Shown piece by piece: positions 34,716-46,739 of a stretch of 64,000 bases of DNA. Made by a program: the position numbers and the translations under genes. The notes beneath the pieces are model-generated. The model was not told the origin of the DNA. It saw only the letters and a list, made by a program, of their open reading frames with translations, and made no database searches. The stretch is from Ceratobasidium sp. AG-K. Its lineage: Eukaryota; Basidiomycota; Agaricomycetes; Cantharellales; Ceratobasidiaceae. How positions within the stretch are numbered: position 1 is the first letter of the stretch; each line of letters opens with the position of its first letter. Location of the stretch: positions 3,818,571-3,882,570 of the forward strand of contig JAWNGF010000003.1 of the NCBI GenBank assembly GCA_037039685.1, given 5' to 3'.

Positions 34716-37211
34716 TTACACCTTCGGTTTGGGTGGTGGCACTCCCGTCGTCGTATTCCACTCACTCCCAGGCGGGAGTGTCCAATCTCCACGGCACGTC
34801 CACTCGAAATCAGCCTCGGCAAGGCTGGTGCGCTGAGCCGCGACGAACGCGTCCACGGAGCACATACCATGCTTGTTCTTGGGGCAGCCGGGGAAATGGT
34901 CGAGCGCGACAACGCCGTCGTTGATGATGACTCGGAGTTGGGGCTCGTCGTGGGTCGCGCACGACAGCACTAGAGTAGCGTGATTTAGATGGGTCAGAGC
35001 GGAGTGTGTGAAGAGGGCTTACGCTGGATCTGCATGTTGGTCGCGAATGGAGCTAATCGCGAGGCTTGGAACTTGCGATTGGGAGGAATGTGCGTCCAGG
35101 GCATGGGATCATCCTTGAACTGGGTCAAATTCATGGCGACCAAGACTGTCTTGTCGATTAAAATATATTTCAGTCAGCTGGTTGAAATTTTCTTACTCTT
35201 CATGAATATCGTCTATAAATTTATGTAAGTCAAAGTGCGGCAAGGAAACCAAGAGTGCAACTTACCTCGTGCGTCACATCCACATACAAGGAATCATGGA
35301 GCGGGAACTGGAGAGAATTATGCAAGGTGGCGTTGGTACTGGTGTTATGGACTGTCACAGGAGTGTGGGTAAGACGAGCGACCATTTCAGTGACCCAACC
35401 TGCCCCGAGGGCAAGAGAGACCGGCGAGCCGAAGACATCGTTGTACCTAAAAAGGTAAATACAAGGTTAGATCACAACGAGGCACGGAAGGAAATATGCA
35501 CGGTACTGACCAGAACCCAAGATCCAAACTAAATCATAACATGGGGTTAGCTATCGGGCAGTTTAGCATAATAACGGATCGACTTACGCGTAGTTGAATC
35601 CTTCCCATTCCTCTTGAGTGAAAAGCTCGCAAAACTTGGAATATCCTAGTGCGACGGTCTCGTACGGACACAACTAACCACAATGTCAGGATTCGAATAG
35701 CCGCGGTGCATCCCAAAGAGAATTCTACTCACATATTGCATAGCCATTACATCCTCGATCGTCCAATCCATCCCAGTGGTGGACTCCTTGAACCGTTCGA
35801 GCGCGTCCTTCAAGTAAATGTCTGCCCACTTCTTGACATACCACAATCCACGACCACCCTTTTCCATAATGTGTGCGTTGGGGCAACTGCATGAATGGTG
35901 AATGATGAGTGTCGAGTAGGACGGGAAGAAACACGTACTCCAAGTCGGGCGATACAGTGTTATTGATCTATTATATCCAGTCGGTTAGTTTAGCTCCAGT
36001 GCTGTGAAGGTGCGCGTACCCCTGGGTTGCGTATCATGATCAATTGCTGATACTGCTTCTCGATTGGGTGCCCGAAGAACCCAAGGGCAAAGTTCATGGC
36101 GGATTGCAGCATCCGGTCCCTGAGGGGTGGTTGGAGGTCAAGTATGAGCACTCGCAACATAGGTAGCTACGCACTGAGACTCGGTCCTAAATACGGGGAC
36201 AGTATTCGTGGCCATAAAGTTGTCAAGAAGGAAGCCATATCGCATGCGCATTGAAACACCGAGGTCATCTGGTCGGGATTTGATTAGTGAGTTGTATTTG
36301 GATAGTAATGTGGCACAAGAAGCCAGGATATTTGACGTACAAAGTTGGTGCCGACCAAATGGAGTGAGAATTTCGGCTCCGAGTTTGTATTCCCTGGGGC
36401 GAAATGAGCACGGGGCAGAGAAAAACAAACAAGCGCGTACCATTCGTTTAGGAACGCCAGCTCCCCCTCGGCCTTGAATTTACCAGACTCTTTGAGACGT
36501 TTCTCAACTCCAGCTGGTCCGGCAAACGAAGACCATTCGGTTGGATATCTGGCAATATAATGAGATCGCGGCTCGGCAATAAGCAAACTCCGCCACTCAC
36601 CTCGCACCATGCCGATGCAACACATGAAGTCCTGTCACCCGACACTGATCCGGAGCCGCTGGGCTCGCGCCATCCAACCCGAAATCCTTGCTCGGAACCG
36701 TATACCACGGGCTCAAGTTCCCCCAACTCTTGAACAAATCAAACGAGCTGTCGTTTGCCTGGCCTTTAATCTTCTGGGGCAAAAGCAAACCTGGCGCGCC
36801 CGTATGTTGAGGGTATGCTGGAGCGGTGGCAACGACGCCAGCTTCGACACCTGTGGGAGTTGGGCCTGGGTATCCTACATTGGTTGGGAAGAGCGAGGGG
36901 TGTGTGTTGGTTGGGTGGGAAGGTGGGAAGTGGCCAGCTCCGTTGGAAACCCTGTGCGAGTGCAAGGGGGGTTTATTTGAATCGGCGCAGAAGCGAGATG
37001 CAGTCTGCTGGAAGGCAACGGTGGCCAAGACTCCTCCTGCAAACGAAGCGGCCAGGCGCCAGCGACTGGTCCTGCCTTTGCGTGTTGGGACGGGAGCCGA
37101 AATATACGGAGTTGAGCTCGAGGCAGAAGGGAGGAGCGAGTCATTCTCCGTATCTTTCTCCATGTCGATTTGCGCGTACGACTTGGACGCGTCAGAGTTG
37201 AGACGATCCAT
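34716..37211 (-). CDS. Histidine acid phosphatase, membrane-anchored (copy 2)
   Basis: Paralogue of the gene at 8081-10475, on the opposite strand. The ATG at 37211 starts MDRLNSDASKSYAQIDMEKD. A hydrophobic anchor follows Arg-rich sequence (WRLAASFAGGVLATVAFQQ). The shared block FPTNVGYPGPTPTGVEA and the active-site RHGAR (ending 36597) follow. After an intron come YPTEWSSFAGPAG, then LGAEILTPFGRHQL, GVSMRMRYGFLLDNF, and the final exon with QLRVIINDGVVALD ending PPPKPKV at 34716. Intron positions correspond to copy 1, but the proteins are clearly diverged, so this is an older duplication than the AtaL pair. Confidence 0.82.
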
Positions 37212-37802
37212 GTTGTCGGAGATGGTGGAGACGAGGTTGACAAACGCTGAAGGCTATATCAAGCCAAGTGAGTCACGTGCGCCCTTATCTCCTGGGCCTG
37301 ACCGCATCAACGTCACAATGCAAGGCAAAGACGAAGACTACGAGGATTCCGAAAGAGATGTGATAGAAGCACGCACCTTGGATTGATGGAAAGATCCTCG
37401 CCCTCCATCTAGGATAAGAATAACCCCTGAGCTAAGGGATGAGGCTGTATCGCTTCCTGGAGACCTGTAATGTCCAGTCGGTCGTGGTCCTGAGCAGGAT
37501 GTTGTCGTTGACCTATGCTATCTTGTTCCAAGGACATGTTCGTCAAAAAAGGTAGAATATTCGATTGACCAAGTGTTCAGCTCAAACATTTCGGGACTTG
37601 CTTGCGAGACTGTAGTATGCTTGGGGGCGCCCATTTCCACCGAACAGCCGGTGAAACTTATTTCTAGGTAAGTATCCTGCTCATCTCGACCCCTTTGATC
37701 ATGGTATTTCCCCACAGTACTCATCAGCAAGCTCATTTTGTTTCGCGATTCCTGGATTCTAGTGCCCAAGCTTAATATTGTGCTCAAAAACTGAAGAAAA
37801 AA

Positions 37803-38676
37803 ATGCGCGCCGACCTCAACCGCCTCTTGTTTGGAATTACAAAGCCGTGGCCGGACTTTCGAAGCAAAGAAGTGAGTACATCCTCAACAGCTAGAGACAG
37901 GACTTAATTCGGTGTCTGAGTAGTGGTTCCCTACCCGGAAGAACGAACGTTTCGCATGACTTCATTTCGTTCACGGATTTAGGTGGTAATTCACGCGTCA
38001 ACCTCGGAGATGAGCTACTTGAACGTAGCGCGCGGTACTCAATATACTCTCCGTCATTGCCGCCATACAATGATTTTCTGACTCCATTCGCTTGCTCGCC
38101 CATATATGGTTATCGCACACGCCGTACCGAAACTGAAGCAGCACCCCGGGGAGTTTGACAACAACGGTCCAAAAGCTCAGCTCTACAACGCTCTGGTTTT
38201 TATGACACTTGGATGACTCGCACCGATGAAAGATCCCAACTAGGCTCTGAGACCTCAGGACCAAGCGTTCCCGCACGGAGTAGATCTGGCCACCGACACC
38301 TCATTCTCAAGCCAGAGTCGTTTGGCCCGTCACAGAATGACATCCTGACTCACTGCTTGAATCGGACGAAGAGATGCGTCGTCGGGAGTTTGACACATAC
38401 CAATACTCTCCCGAACTCACTCGGGAAGACTTCTATGGCCAGGTTGAAGGTATCAACGCTGGGCGCGAGCGCGAGGGGATATCATTTGTATACGATCCTT
38501 CTGCCATAATCAAGCGCTATGGAACTGAACCCCGCGGTCGTCGTATAATGGAGCCTGGCACAATTGGAGATCGGAGTTTTAAGGACAAGACCTGCTGGAC
38601 GGTACTTTCAAGTGACGATTGGGCGAGGATCAAGGAGGGAGTCTCGTTAACTGGCATCATCACGAATGACGCATAG
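37803..38676 (+). CDS. Unknown protein, two or more exons
   Basis: The ATG at 37803 begins MRADLNRLLFGITKPWPDF, with a donor GTGAGT at about 37873 and an acceptor near 37922. A frame encoding NVSHDFISFTDLGGNS and YSIYSPSLPPYNDFLTP follows. The last part (38374-38676) reads MRRREFDTYQYSPELTREDF and ends in SGLTGIITNDA-like sequence (VSLTGIITNDA). I do not recognise the family. The middle (38150-38370) is open in a different frame, so another intron or a break lies there. Confidence 0.35.
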
Positions 38677-39103
38677 ATCTACAGGCTTTGGATTCATGGC
38701 GTTTCAAGGATACAAGCTATGTATTTGGTTTAGCCTGAAGCTATTGATAAAGTTTAAGAGTTGTTTTTTTGTTGTCATCCAACAAGCGGTTCCGTTTCCT
38801 TCTCACAATGTTACGAAAGGTCAAGTAAGTCAGAAACAGAGGCTTATGTATAGCTGGTAGTATGCTATGTGCCCCAAGGCCGGTTCGGCGAGTGACAATC
38901 CAGCAACGCCTGCCACCTGGGCACGAACTCGTTGGTTAGAAGTTGGTATGTGGGACCCTGAGTGAGCCGCCGGCAAGCCCTGAGCGATGATGACTTGCAC
39001 AGCCACATGGGTACGTTTCAAAGAACAACCCCAATCACAGCCACGACTAATATCAGTCGGAATTCTACATTTTTTCCTACTGCTCGTTCTAGGAGCCTCG
39101 AAA

Positions 39104-39969
39104 ATGTATACTCTTAGCTCACTGACAGACGAGGATCTGGGCCTCGTGCTGAATGGCACTGACTGGCTTACGACGCCTTTGGACAACGCTGGCATCCTCG
39201 ACAATTATAACCTGGAAGGTGTGTGGCGGCTTTTACAAAACAACCGTCATCTTTACCAAACTAACAGTGAACAGATGTTCTTAATCTCCCTCTGGATCCT
39301 TTTCTGTTTGATCCTTCCATCACCATCCCGGTCGACGACTCGGCCACTCTGGACCTCGCCTGCCTCTCCTGGCTGGACGACTTGCAAACATCCACTGGTC
39401 CTCCTCTCCCAGTGGCCGAGCCGAGTCCGAGTACAGATCCTCCCCCGCTTTCGCCCCCCTCGCCTCCCTCACCCCCTTCTCTCCCCTCTCTCCCCTCCCC
39501 GCCTGCCCCCATTTCGCCACGCTCCGACCCCGAACCGGAGCCGTTCTCGACCTTCGAGTCCCGATGGCAAGCCGTCCTTGACAGGACGCCCACAAACTCA
39601 TTCGTCTACGGTGTCATCTCTACCAAAATCTACTGTCGGCCTACCTGCCCCTCCCGCCGCCCACACCGTAGCAACGCCATATTCTTCTCGACTCCCGCCG
39701 AGGGAAACCAATTAGGCTATCGGCCGTGCAAAAGGTGCAGGCCGGAAGATGAAGCGGGAGAAGCGGCAGAGCAAAGGCAAGCCGCGGCCGTTGAACGTGC
39801 CAAGGCATTCATCGAGGCCAAGGCAAAAAAGGGACAGCGTGTAGGACTGGAAAAGCTCGCGAGCGAGGCAGGGTTGAGTACGTTTTATTTCCATCGGGTT
39901 TTCAAGAGGCGGGTCGGAGTTACGCCCGAGGAGTGGGGCAAGATGTGCCGTCAACGGTGGGCGGGGTAG
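39104..39969 (+). CDS. Ada zinc-domain / AraC helix-turn-helix protein
   Basis: 269 residues from two exons (39104-39218, 39275-39969; intron 56 nt). Residues about 1-80 are acidic and rich in Leu/Asp/aromatics (MYTLSSLTDEDLGLVLNGTD ... LSWLDDLQ), like an activation domain. A Pro/Ser linker follows. Next comes the Ada metal-binding domain (FVYGVISTKIYCRPTCPSRR ... YRPCKRC) with the four cysteines in CX3C..CX2C order. In bacterial Ada, the first cysteine takes methyl groups from phosphotriesters. A C-terminal AraC-type region (AVERAKAFIEAKAKKG, LEKLASEAGLSTFYFHRVFK, GVTPEEW) ends abruptly at MCRQRWAG, so only the first half of a normal AraC domain is complete. Likely nuclear and methylation-damage responsive. 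Confidence 0.8.
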
Positions 39970-40370
39970 TCTCGGTGTTAGGCATGCATACTTGGCTTGT
40001 TTTTTGTGTATATGGATTAATGAGCATACGAGGCTCAACTTTTTGATTCGATGATGTGATCTTGCTTTCAATGTGATGAATTTGATATTACTGCCGTGAA
40101 CGCATACATTCGACTAAGTCTCACGCTCTCTCAGCGGAAGCGCGCTGAATTCCCACCTCAAGCACACCTTTCGAGCTAGACATGTGGGATACACCAGTTT
40201 TCGGTTATCGTCAACTATAATCTAACCTAAAATGGTTTTGGCCGCCCAAGCCTACCCCGAAACGTAATTATTGACTAAATCGTGCCCCATTTCGCGATCA
40301 AATGGGTATGCAAACGCAAAATCGCGGCGAACCCGAGCTCGTATATCATTTGTCCAATGATCCTCGTACA

Positions 40371-40973
40371 TCAAAGCGAGTAATCAAACCACACATTGGT
40401 TCGGTCTTTGCAACTTGCCGCCACATCATGCCTAGAGCCTCCCTTTCCTTTTGGTCCCTTCAACCCTCCGATGGCCGATTTTTCATCAGTAATCCAGTCG
40501 GCTTCGGCTGTGCCCACAAATGTCCCTTTCTCAACAATGAAAACAACCTCGCCTTCGGGGCTTCCATTAAAGGAGCCTTTGAGGTGACAGATACCTGTTG
40601 GAAGGTTGGTCAATCTGGGGTGTATAAATTAGGAGAAGTGACATACCTGTATAGGAGGAAGTGGGCTTCCCGGCATGAGGGCCCGACAGACCACTCTCCG
40701 GATGAGCCACAATGATACACTCAGTAACGCCTGGAAAATTCTTAGCAAGCGCGCCTGGAAGGCAATAGAAGTGACCCACTAGTACCGGCGAGTCCACCAC
40801 TAAACTTGCGCTCCGACTTGATGCGTGTGATTTTGATCGCTGCGCCTTCGTCCGAGAGGGTCGCTTCTTCCCAGGTGTCCGTATTGTATTTGGCTTTCAA
40901 CGCTACGTGATGATAGTTCGTAAGCGCGTACATCGCGTGGCTGCTACGAGATGCACTTACAGGCCATGGACAT
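40371..40973 (-). CDS. DUF3224 family protein, copy 1
   Basis: A small lipocalin-like DUF3224 protein of unknown function. The ATG at 40973 (MSMA) is followed by an intron and LKAKYNTDTWEEATLSDEGA, IKITRIKSERKFSGGLAGT, then GVTECIIVAHPESGLSG. The last exon GICHLKGSFNGSPEGEVVFI ... IGGLKGPKGKGG ends at 40371. Four short exons. The second copy at 49146-49751 has the same intron positions. Confidence 0.75.
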
Positions 40974-41023
40974 AACGTTAACGTGTAAAAGTGAGTTCGT
41001 GGTTGGAGGCATCATGGAACCCA

Positions 41024-41183
41024 AACCTGCGGTCTTTCCGCAAGTTGTATGCGGTTCACTGGCAAAACCCTCAGGTTACCTACGGATCCTGGACTGAGCG
41101 TCTGTGGAGCTAAGATCATATCCAGACGTAACCCGCGGATTTTTCCAGCGAACCGTAGGTAACCTTTGTATTTTCCGCAGGTT
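41024..41183. mobile_element. MITE-like foldback element
   Basis: A 160-bp non-coding segment whose ends are imperfect inverted repeats of about 60 bp. The outer motif AACCTGCGG at 41024 matches CCGCAGGTT at 41175. Inner motifs GGTTACCTACGG and CCGTAGGTAACC also pair. Location is just upstream of a DUF3224 gene start. No clear target duplication was found. Confidence 0.5.
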
Positions 41184-41678
41184 GACGCTCTATCATGAGG
41201 TAAAGTAGGTCATGAAGTGTACTGTTCCTGGGTCTTGATTGATGTCTCCGAGGACGACCCGGGCTTCGAAGCCGCTGCAAGTTCAGACACGCAGGAGACT
41301 GAGTCTTCCGCCGTATTATTCGCCCAGTTACATTATGCTGAGGCTGCTACCGGTGGAGCGCAGTTTAAACGTCGCTAAAAACTCTGGATCGACACAAGTG
41401 GTAGACTTGTATCAACCAATTGAACACGGATATTTTAGGACCAAAGCTCTAATTCGAAAACAAACACCGCACACACACAAAGACATTTGGCATACGTTCC
41501 TCACAAATACATTCGGAGAGTATTTTTCGAGCTAATTTTAAAACGATGGATAGACAAGAGAGTAACCGGAACGACCGGGCACAGAATGAGAGGGCAACAA
41601 GCGCCTTCAGCTGTTACACTCATTTAACCTCGTCGTTACACACAGATCATTGTTATACTTACTGAACGGGTTGCCGAC
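41184..41678. other. Intergenic
   Basis: Downstream of the second NACHT-WD40 gene. No gene or repeat recognised. Confidence 0.5.
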
Positions 41679-44600
41679 TTATTCTCCGAGATAGCAGTCA
41701 CGCCAGCGCTCGCCAGTCAGAAGGTTGTCATAATCGACATAGCTGGCACCTTCGGGGCTAATCACCCAGGGGTTGGTTGGGGTTGGAAGGAAACGAAGAA
41801 GGTCTGATGGGACCCAAAAAATTAGACGATGGCTACTGTCTGTGATCCACCCGTCAACAGCGATATTCCATCCATCTGCAAGGAAGTCAAGCAATGGCCA
41901 AACATAAAAACGGAATGGCATACCGATAGTTGGTGAGATCGTGCGCTTATCCAGGTTCCAGAGGCGGATAGATCGGTCAATGGAGCTGGACACGAGCTGT
42001 GTACCACTTTGTGAGAAGGCTACTGAGACTAGCATCTCCGTGTGGCCCCGCAACACGGCGATAGCGGACCCATCTTTCGCGCTCCACACCCGAACAGTTG
42101 TGTCGAAGGAACCCGATGCAATGCAAGCACCATCAGGGGAGAATGCCAGAGCCCACGCCCCGTCCTTATGACCTTCGAGTGGGGGACATGCGGGAGTGCC
42201 ATCTCGCACATTCCAAACCCGAATAGTACCATCCTCAAACCCCGATGCGACCTGGGTCCTATCGGGCGAGAACACCAACGACCGCATTTCACTCAGATAC
42301 TCCTCGAATTTCGTGCTGGTGGACGTGCCATCCTGAACGCTCCAGATACGGACAGTAAAATTTTCAAATGTACCGGAAACGATTTGTGCGCCGTCGGGTG
42401 AAAAAGCAATTGCACTTACTTCGTTGACGTGCCCTGTGAAGGGTACACCAACGAGAGTGCAATTGTGTGTCTCCCATATACGTACGGTGAGATCTTTGGA
42501 GCCAGACGCCAGAAGTAGACCATCAGGCGAGAAGGTTACTGAAGTCACGGCGTCAGTGTGCCCCTTCAGTGGGATGCCGGATACAGTGCCAGTCATGGCG
42601 TCCCAAATTACAATGGTATGGTCGTCATGAGCAGACGCGATTAGTGAACCGTCGGAGGAGTGCGCGATCGAGTTAAACTCGCTGTCGTGTCCCTTCAGCG
42701 GCCCAGGAGCCAACGGGGCACCATCTTTTGCACTCCAAATCCCAATAGTATTATTAACAGCGCCTGAATAAATACGCGTGTCGTCTGGTGAAAATGCAAG
42801 AAGGGCCACAAAGCCAGCGTATTGTTCGGGTGGGGGGGAGGCAGACATTTCATTATTCGCGTTCCAGATACGGACGGTTTGGTCAAAAGAGCCGGAAACA
42901 ATGCGAGTGCTATCAGAGGATAGTGCTACCGACCTCACAGATGCGGTGTGGCCGTTGAGAGGAGTACTGGTGCCCACAAAACTTCCCCCATTGATATTCC
43001 AGATGCGGATAGATTGATCATCGGAGCCGGAAGCCACTCGTGTACCGTCGTGTGAGAAGGCCACGGAATTAATTGCGGCGAGATGTTCCTGGGGTGCGAT
43101 ACCAGTGAGAGTACCAGTTTTCGCCTCCCAAATGTGAATAGCCAAGTCGTGGGACCCAGAGACAATCCATATCCCATCGGGAGAGAACCCTACGGACATG
43201 ACCCGGTCAACGTGACCTTTGAAAGGCTCCGCGATGAGTATGCCATTCTGTGCTTGCCAGACTCGGATCGTATGATCATCCGAGCCGGAAGCAATGTACG
43301 CACTGTCCGGCGAGAAAGCCACACAGTTGACAACTCCGGTATGTCCTTCAAAAGGAGCACCCACCGAGGCACCGTCTTCTGTACGCCAAACGCAGACTGT
43401 GTGATCCTTGGAACCTGAAGCAATCTGTGTGCCGTCATGCGAGAAAGATAAGGATGTGATCCAGTCTGTGTGTCCTTCAAAAGGAGCGCCGATGAGAGCG
43501 CCGCTCTGAATGTCCCAAATACGGATGGTACAGTCGGCGGATCCGGAAGCAATGCGTTGTCCGTCAGGAGAGAACATTACGGAGGTCACCTTGGCCTTGT
43601 GCCCCAGAAATGGACCAGCAATCAGGCGGCCGTTATTCGCGTCCCTCACTACAGCACGTCCTATGAAATCCCCATAGACGATTCTGGTGCTATCGAGGGA
43701 GAACCCAACGGAGTACACTTCAGCAGGAACCTTCCAGGTTGCGAGTGCAGCTACGTGTCGCTGTTCTACTCCCTTACCCTTGAGCTCGATCAGACCCTGG
43801 GTACGGATCCAGTAGCGTTGGTACACAAAGCTTGACTTATGGCAGAACGGAAGCGCAGAGACGTATATATGCGGAGTCGACTTCGAGATGGGGTTCGCTG
43901 CAAATCCAGAGACGAAACTCTCGACGTCTTCAAGGGCCTCGAGCAGTTGAGGGTTTGGACCAGCAACCCGCTGAAGTCCAGATTTATCAGCTGGTGGTTC
44001 GATTCGAGACAGAAGCGTGCTTACCATTAGCCACAACTTCACATCTAGCAGCATTTGTGCCCCTGTTATGATCCAGCGCTTGAGGTTCATTACTTCTATC
44101 CAGAACAACAGTCGTTCCGATAGAAATTCGTTCAGCAAGGCGGAGCCTTCGTCGGATATGAATGATTGTTTTAGGTGATCGCCCCAGTAGCGACAAGAAT
44201 ATGCGAGCGTTGGTGATATCGCCGCATCGACGCGTGCTCTCAGGTTCGGGACTTTTGCGTCGGGTAGGTATGATGAACTCAGACCACAAATGTTGAACCG
44301 CAGCTGGGCCTTCATTACACCGAAACATTGTCGTGTGAGAACCCGGTTATGTTCCGACTCGTCACAAAAAAACCTAGACGAACGCTTTCGATCGAATAGA
44401 AACTCAGGGAATGATGCATGCAACGACGACACCGTGCTCCCACTTTCGGACACTTGTAGAACAGACCGAAGGGGCTGCAGAGCCTCCAGCGTATCCTCGG
44501 CATCACCAACACCTCCAAGAATCGACAACGTCTCCACACTTATCGGCTCACGAGCGCATACAGCCGTCCATAGCACTAGTTGTATTCGCTCCTTGTCCTC

Positions 44601-46411
44601 TTTCTCGAACGCTTTGTTTTCCATCGCTGCTGACAAGATAGCCATATACAGCTCGTCAATCTCCACATGCTTCAGATTCGAAGCCGATGTAACCGACAAC
44701 ATAGTGGCCAGGCGCTTTTGCAGTCCTCTGGGCGTCGTTTCGATTCGGATATATCGTACCGCTGTCGCTGCGTAGATGAACAAGCTACCAGAAAGCGCAG
44801 CCAACTGCTCGACTTGGGGTGGCGACATGAATGATAGCTCCTCCCGTAGGTATAGCTTGATGTCCGCTTGGACAAGCGACCGCTCGATGTCGTGTAGGAC
44901 GTATGTCGAGTGCGAGCCATTGGTTTGAAGTTCCATTTTGTTACGTATTACTGGCTCGGGGCGGCTAGTGACAAAGAACTTGAGCGGAAGTCCGGGAGCA
45001 GATCGAAGCAGCATGTCCAGCACAAGCTCAACGCCTTTGCTCAAAGAGCACTCGTCCAGCGCATCGATCACGACAACAAGCCCCTCGGGTATCGCTTTGC
45101 GGACCTCCAGCAGGGGCTCCTTCAGTAGTCTCTCGAACTGCGTCGATATCGTTCGCGAGCTAATATCAGGGTCGTTGCCGAGCACCTGAGAGAGAGCAGA
45201 CTGGAACGGGATGGAGTATCGAGCAAGCTGGTATGCGATGGTGGGCACGATCCGGGCTACGTCCTGACATTCAGACGAGGTGCGCGTGCAGAAGAAACTC
45301 GCGGCCAGCTGCTTCCGCTTCTTTAGCGACTCTGCAAAGGTACAGGCGATCGTGGTCTTGCCGGTTCCTGCCATTCCGTTCATCCAGTACACGTTTGGTG
45401 GCCCGAGATCGCAGGACCAGGCATCTAGCGCAGCGAGAACCGCGGTACGAGTGTTTTCTGTGCAGGTTCTGCGATTGATTTCTGTTGCCAAGGTTGAGTC
45501 GTACATGGCCAGTCTTGCCGGCTTCATGGCCTCGAGTCGAGTGTTCTGTTGGGTTTAACAGTGAACATCGAGTCGCAAGAACATGTTATGCTTACCGCCA
45601 ATTGCTCGTTAGCTATACTCCAAATGCTGAGGGTAGCATCCACCTTCATATCAGTCGGATCATGTGTCAAACTACCTTTCATGAACACGCATACCTGCAA
45701 CTGGCGGAACAGCACCTCGATACGATGATAGCTCTTTATGATGTCATCCTCGTCGAGATCTGATTCTAGTAGACGTCTAGGTTCTGCACGATTCTGTTTT
45801 TTGTTGATAAAGTTAACCTGCTGTTGAATTCCACTATCCTGTATTTTAGACATATCGTCGCATGAATTGGAAACCTCTACTCACAAAGCGGTTCTTTCTA
45901 TAAATTCGGACATACGAGCGGATCCTGACGCACGTAAGTGTTCATCCAGGGTTTTACTCAGCGTGCTCAACGCTTGCACCAATTGCTTGTACTCGTCCGT
46001 GTGCTTTGCGGATTCCTAAATACTCACATGATTTAATCTCATCCGACACTTAGTTTGCGGTTATATCTCACTTACTCCCGCTAATTCGATACAAGCAATC
46101 AACCCCCCGATCGCGGACTGGAGGGGAGGGAAGATAACAGAGGTTTTGTGCAGGGCTTCGAGGGCGAACTTGAGACTGTCCCACGCTATCGGGCTGGTGA
46201 GATTTGACGATCGTTCTGAGGGAGGATGCATATGAGTTGGTGGTGGGGTAGGCGTAACGTCGGGTGTTGGCTTTTGTGTGGGTGCCGATGAATTTGATGG
46301 TTGACTTGAATTCGGTGGAGGGGTGGCAGATGGGAGAGCGGACGCAAGTGCTATGCCCCGTACGCGGGAAACGAGTGCATGAATCCCTCGCCCATATTTC
46401 GACTTCGACAT
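41679..46411 (-). CDS. NACHT-WD40 NLR-like protein, copy 2
   Basis: Full-length relative of the left-edge gene. The ATG at 46411 starts MSKSKYGRGIHALVSRVRG, then a Pro/Ser/Thr linker and WDSLKFALEALHKTSVIFPP, a helical N-terminal domain typical of this family. After short introns come ESAKHTDEYKQLVQALSTL, RRLLESDLDEDDIIKSYHRI and LSIWSIANEQLA. A continuous frame from 45527 carries the NACHT domain (GMAGTGKTT; VVVIDALDEC; SRPEPVIRN). A helical region and 14 diverged WD repeats follow. The tail DGWITDSSHRLIFWVPSDLL ... GERWRDCYLGE is shared with copy 1. Walker motifs look intact. Unlike copy 1 the WD units are individually distinct. Confidence 0.9.
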
Positions 46412-46739
46412 CCCTACTGGAGTTGGTAGTATATGTGGTGGCGGGGCTTCTCTGAGGAAGCTTTCGGGTTGTGTCACGTGCACTTCACAAAATGTGTATG
46501 AAAAAGGTAACTATATGGCATGGTTTATTGTCTTGGGTGTAACTGTATAATTGTACTGGTACAACGGCAGGCGAGAACACCTTAAACTTGAAAGAGATTA
46601 TCTGATTCAAACTCGCCCATGCAATATTCAAGCTATGGGACAGTACCTTTTGTTCCCCGCTGAGTGATCCGTCGATGATTCAAATAATAGTTGTGTGCAC
46701 CTTGTGCATCAAGTGATATTAACCCTCAGGTGTGATTTT

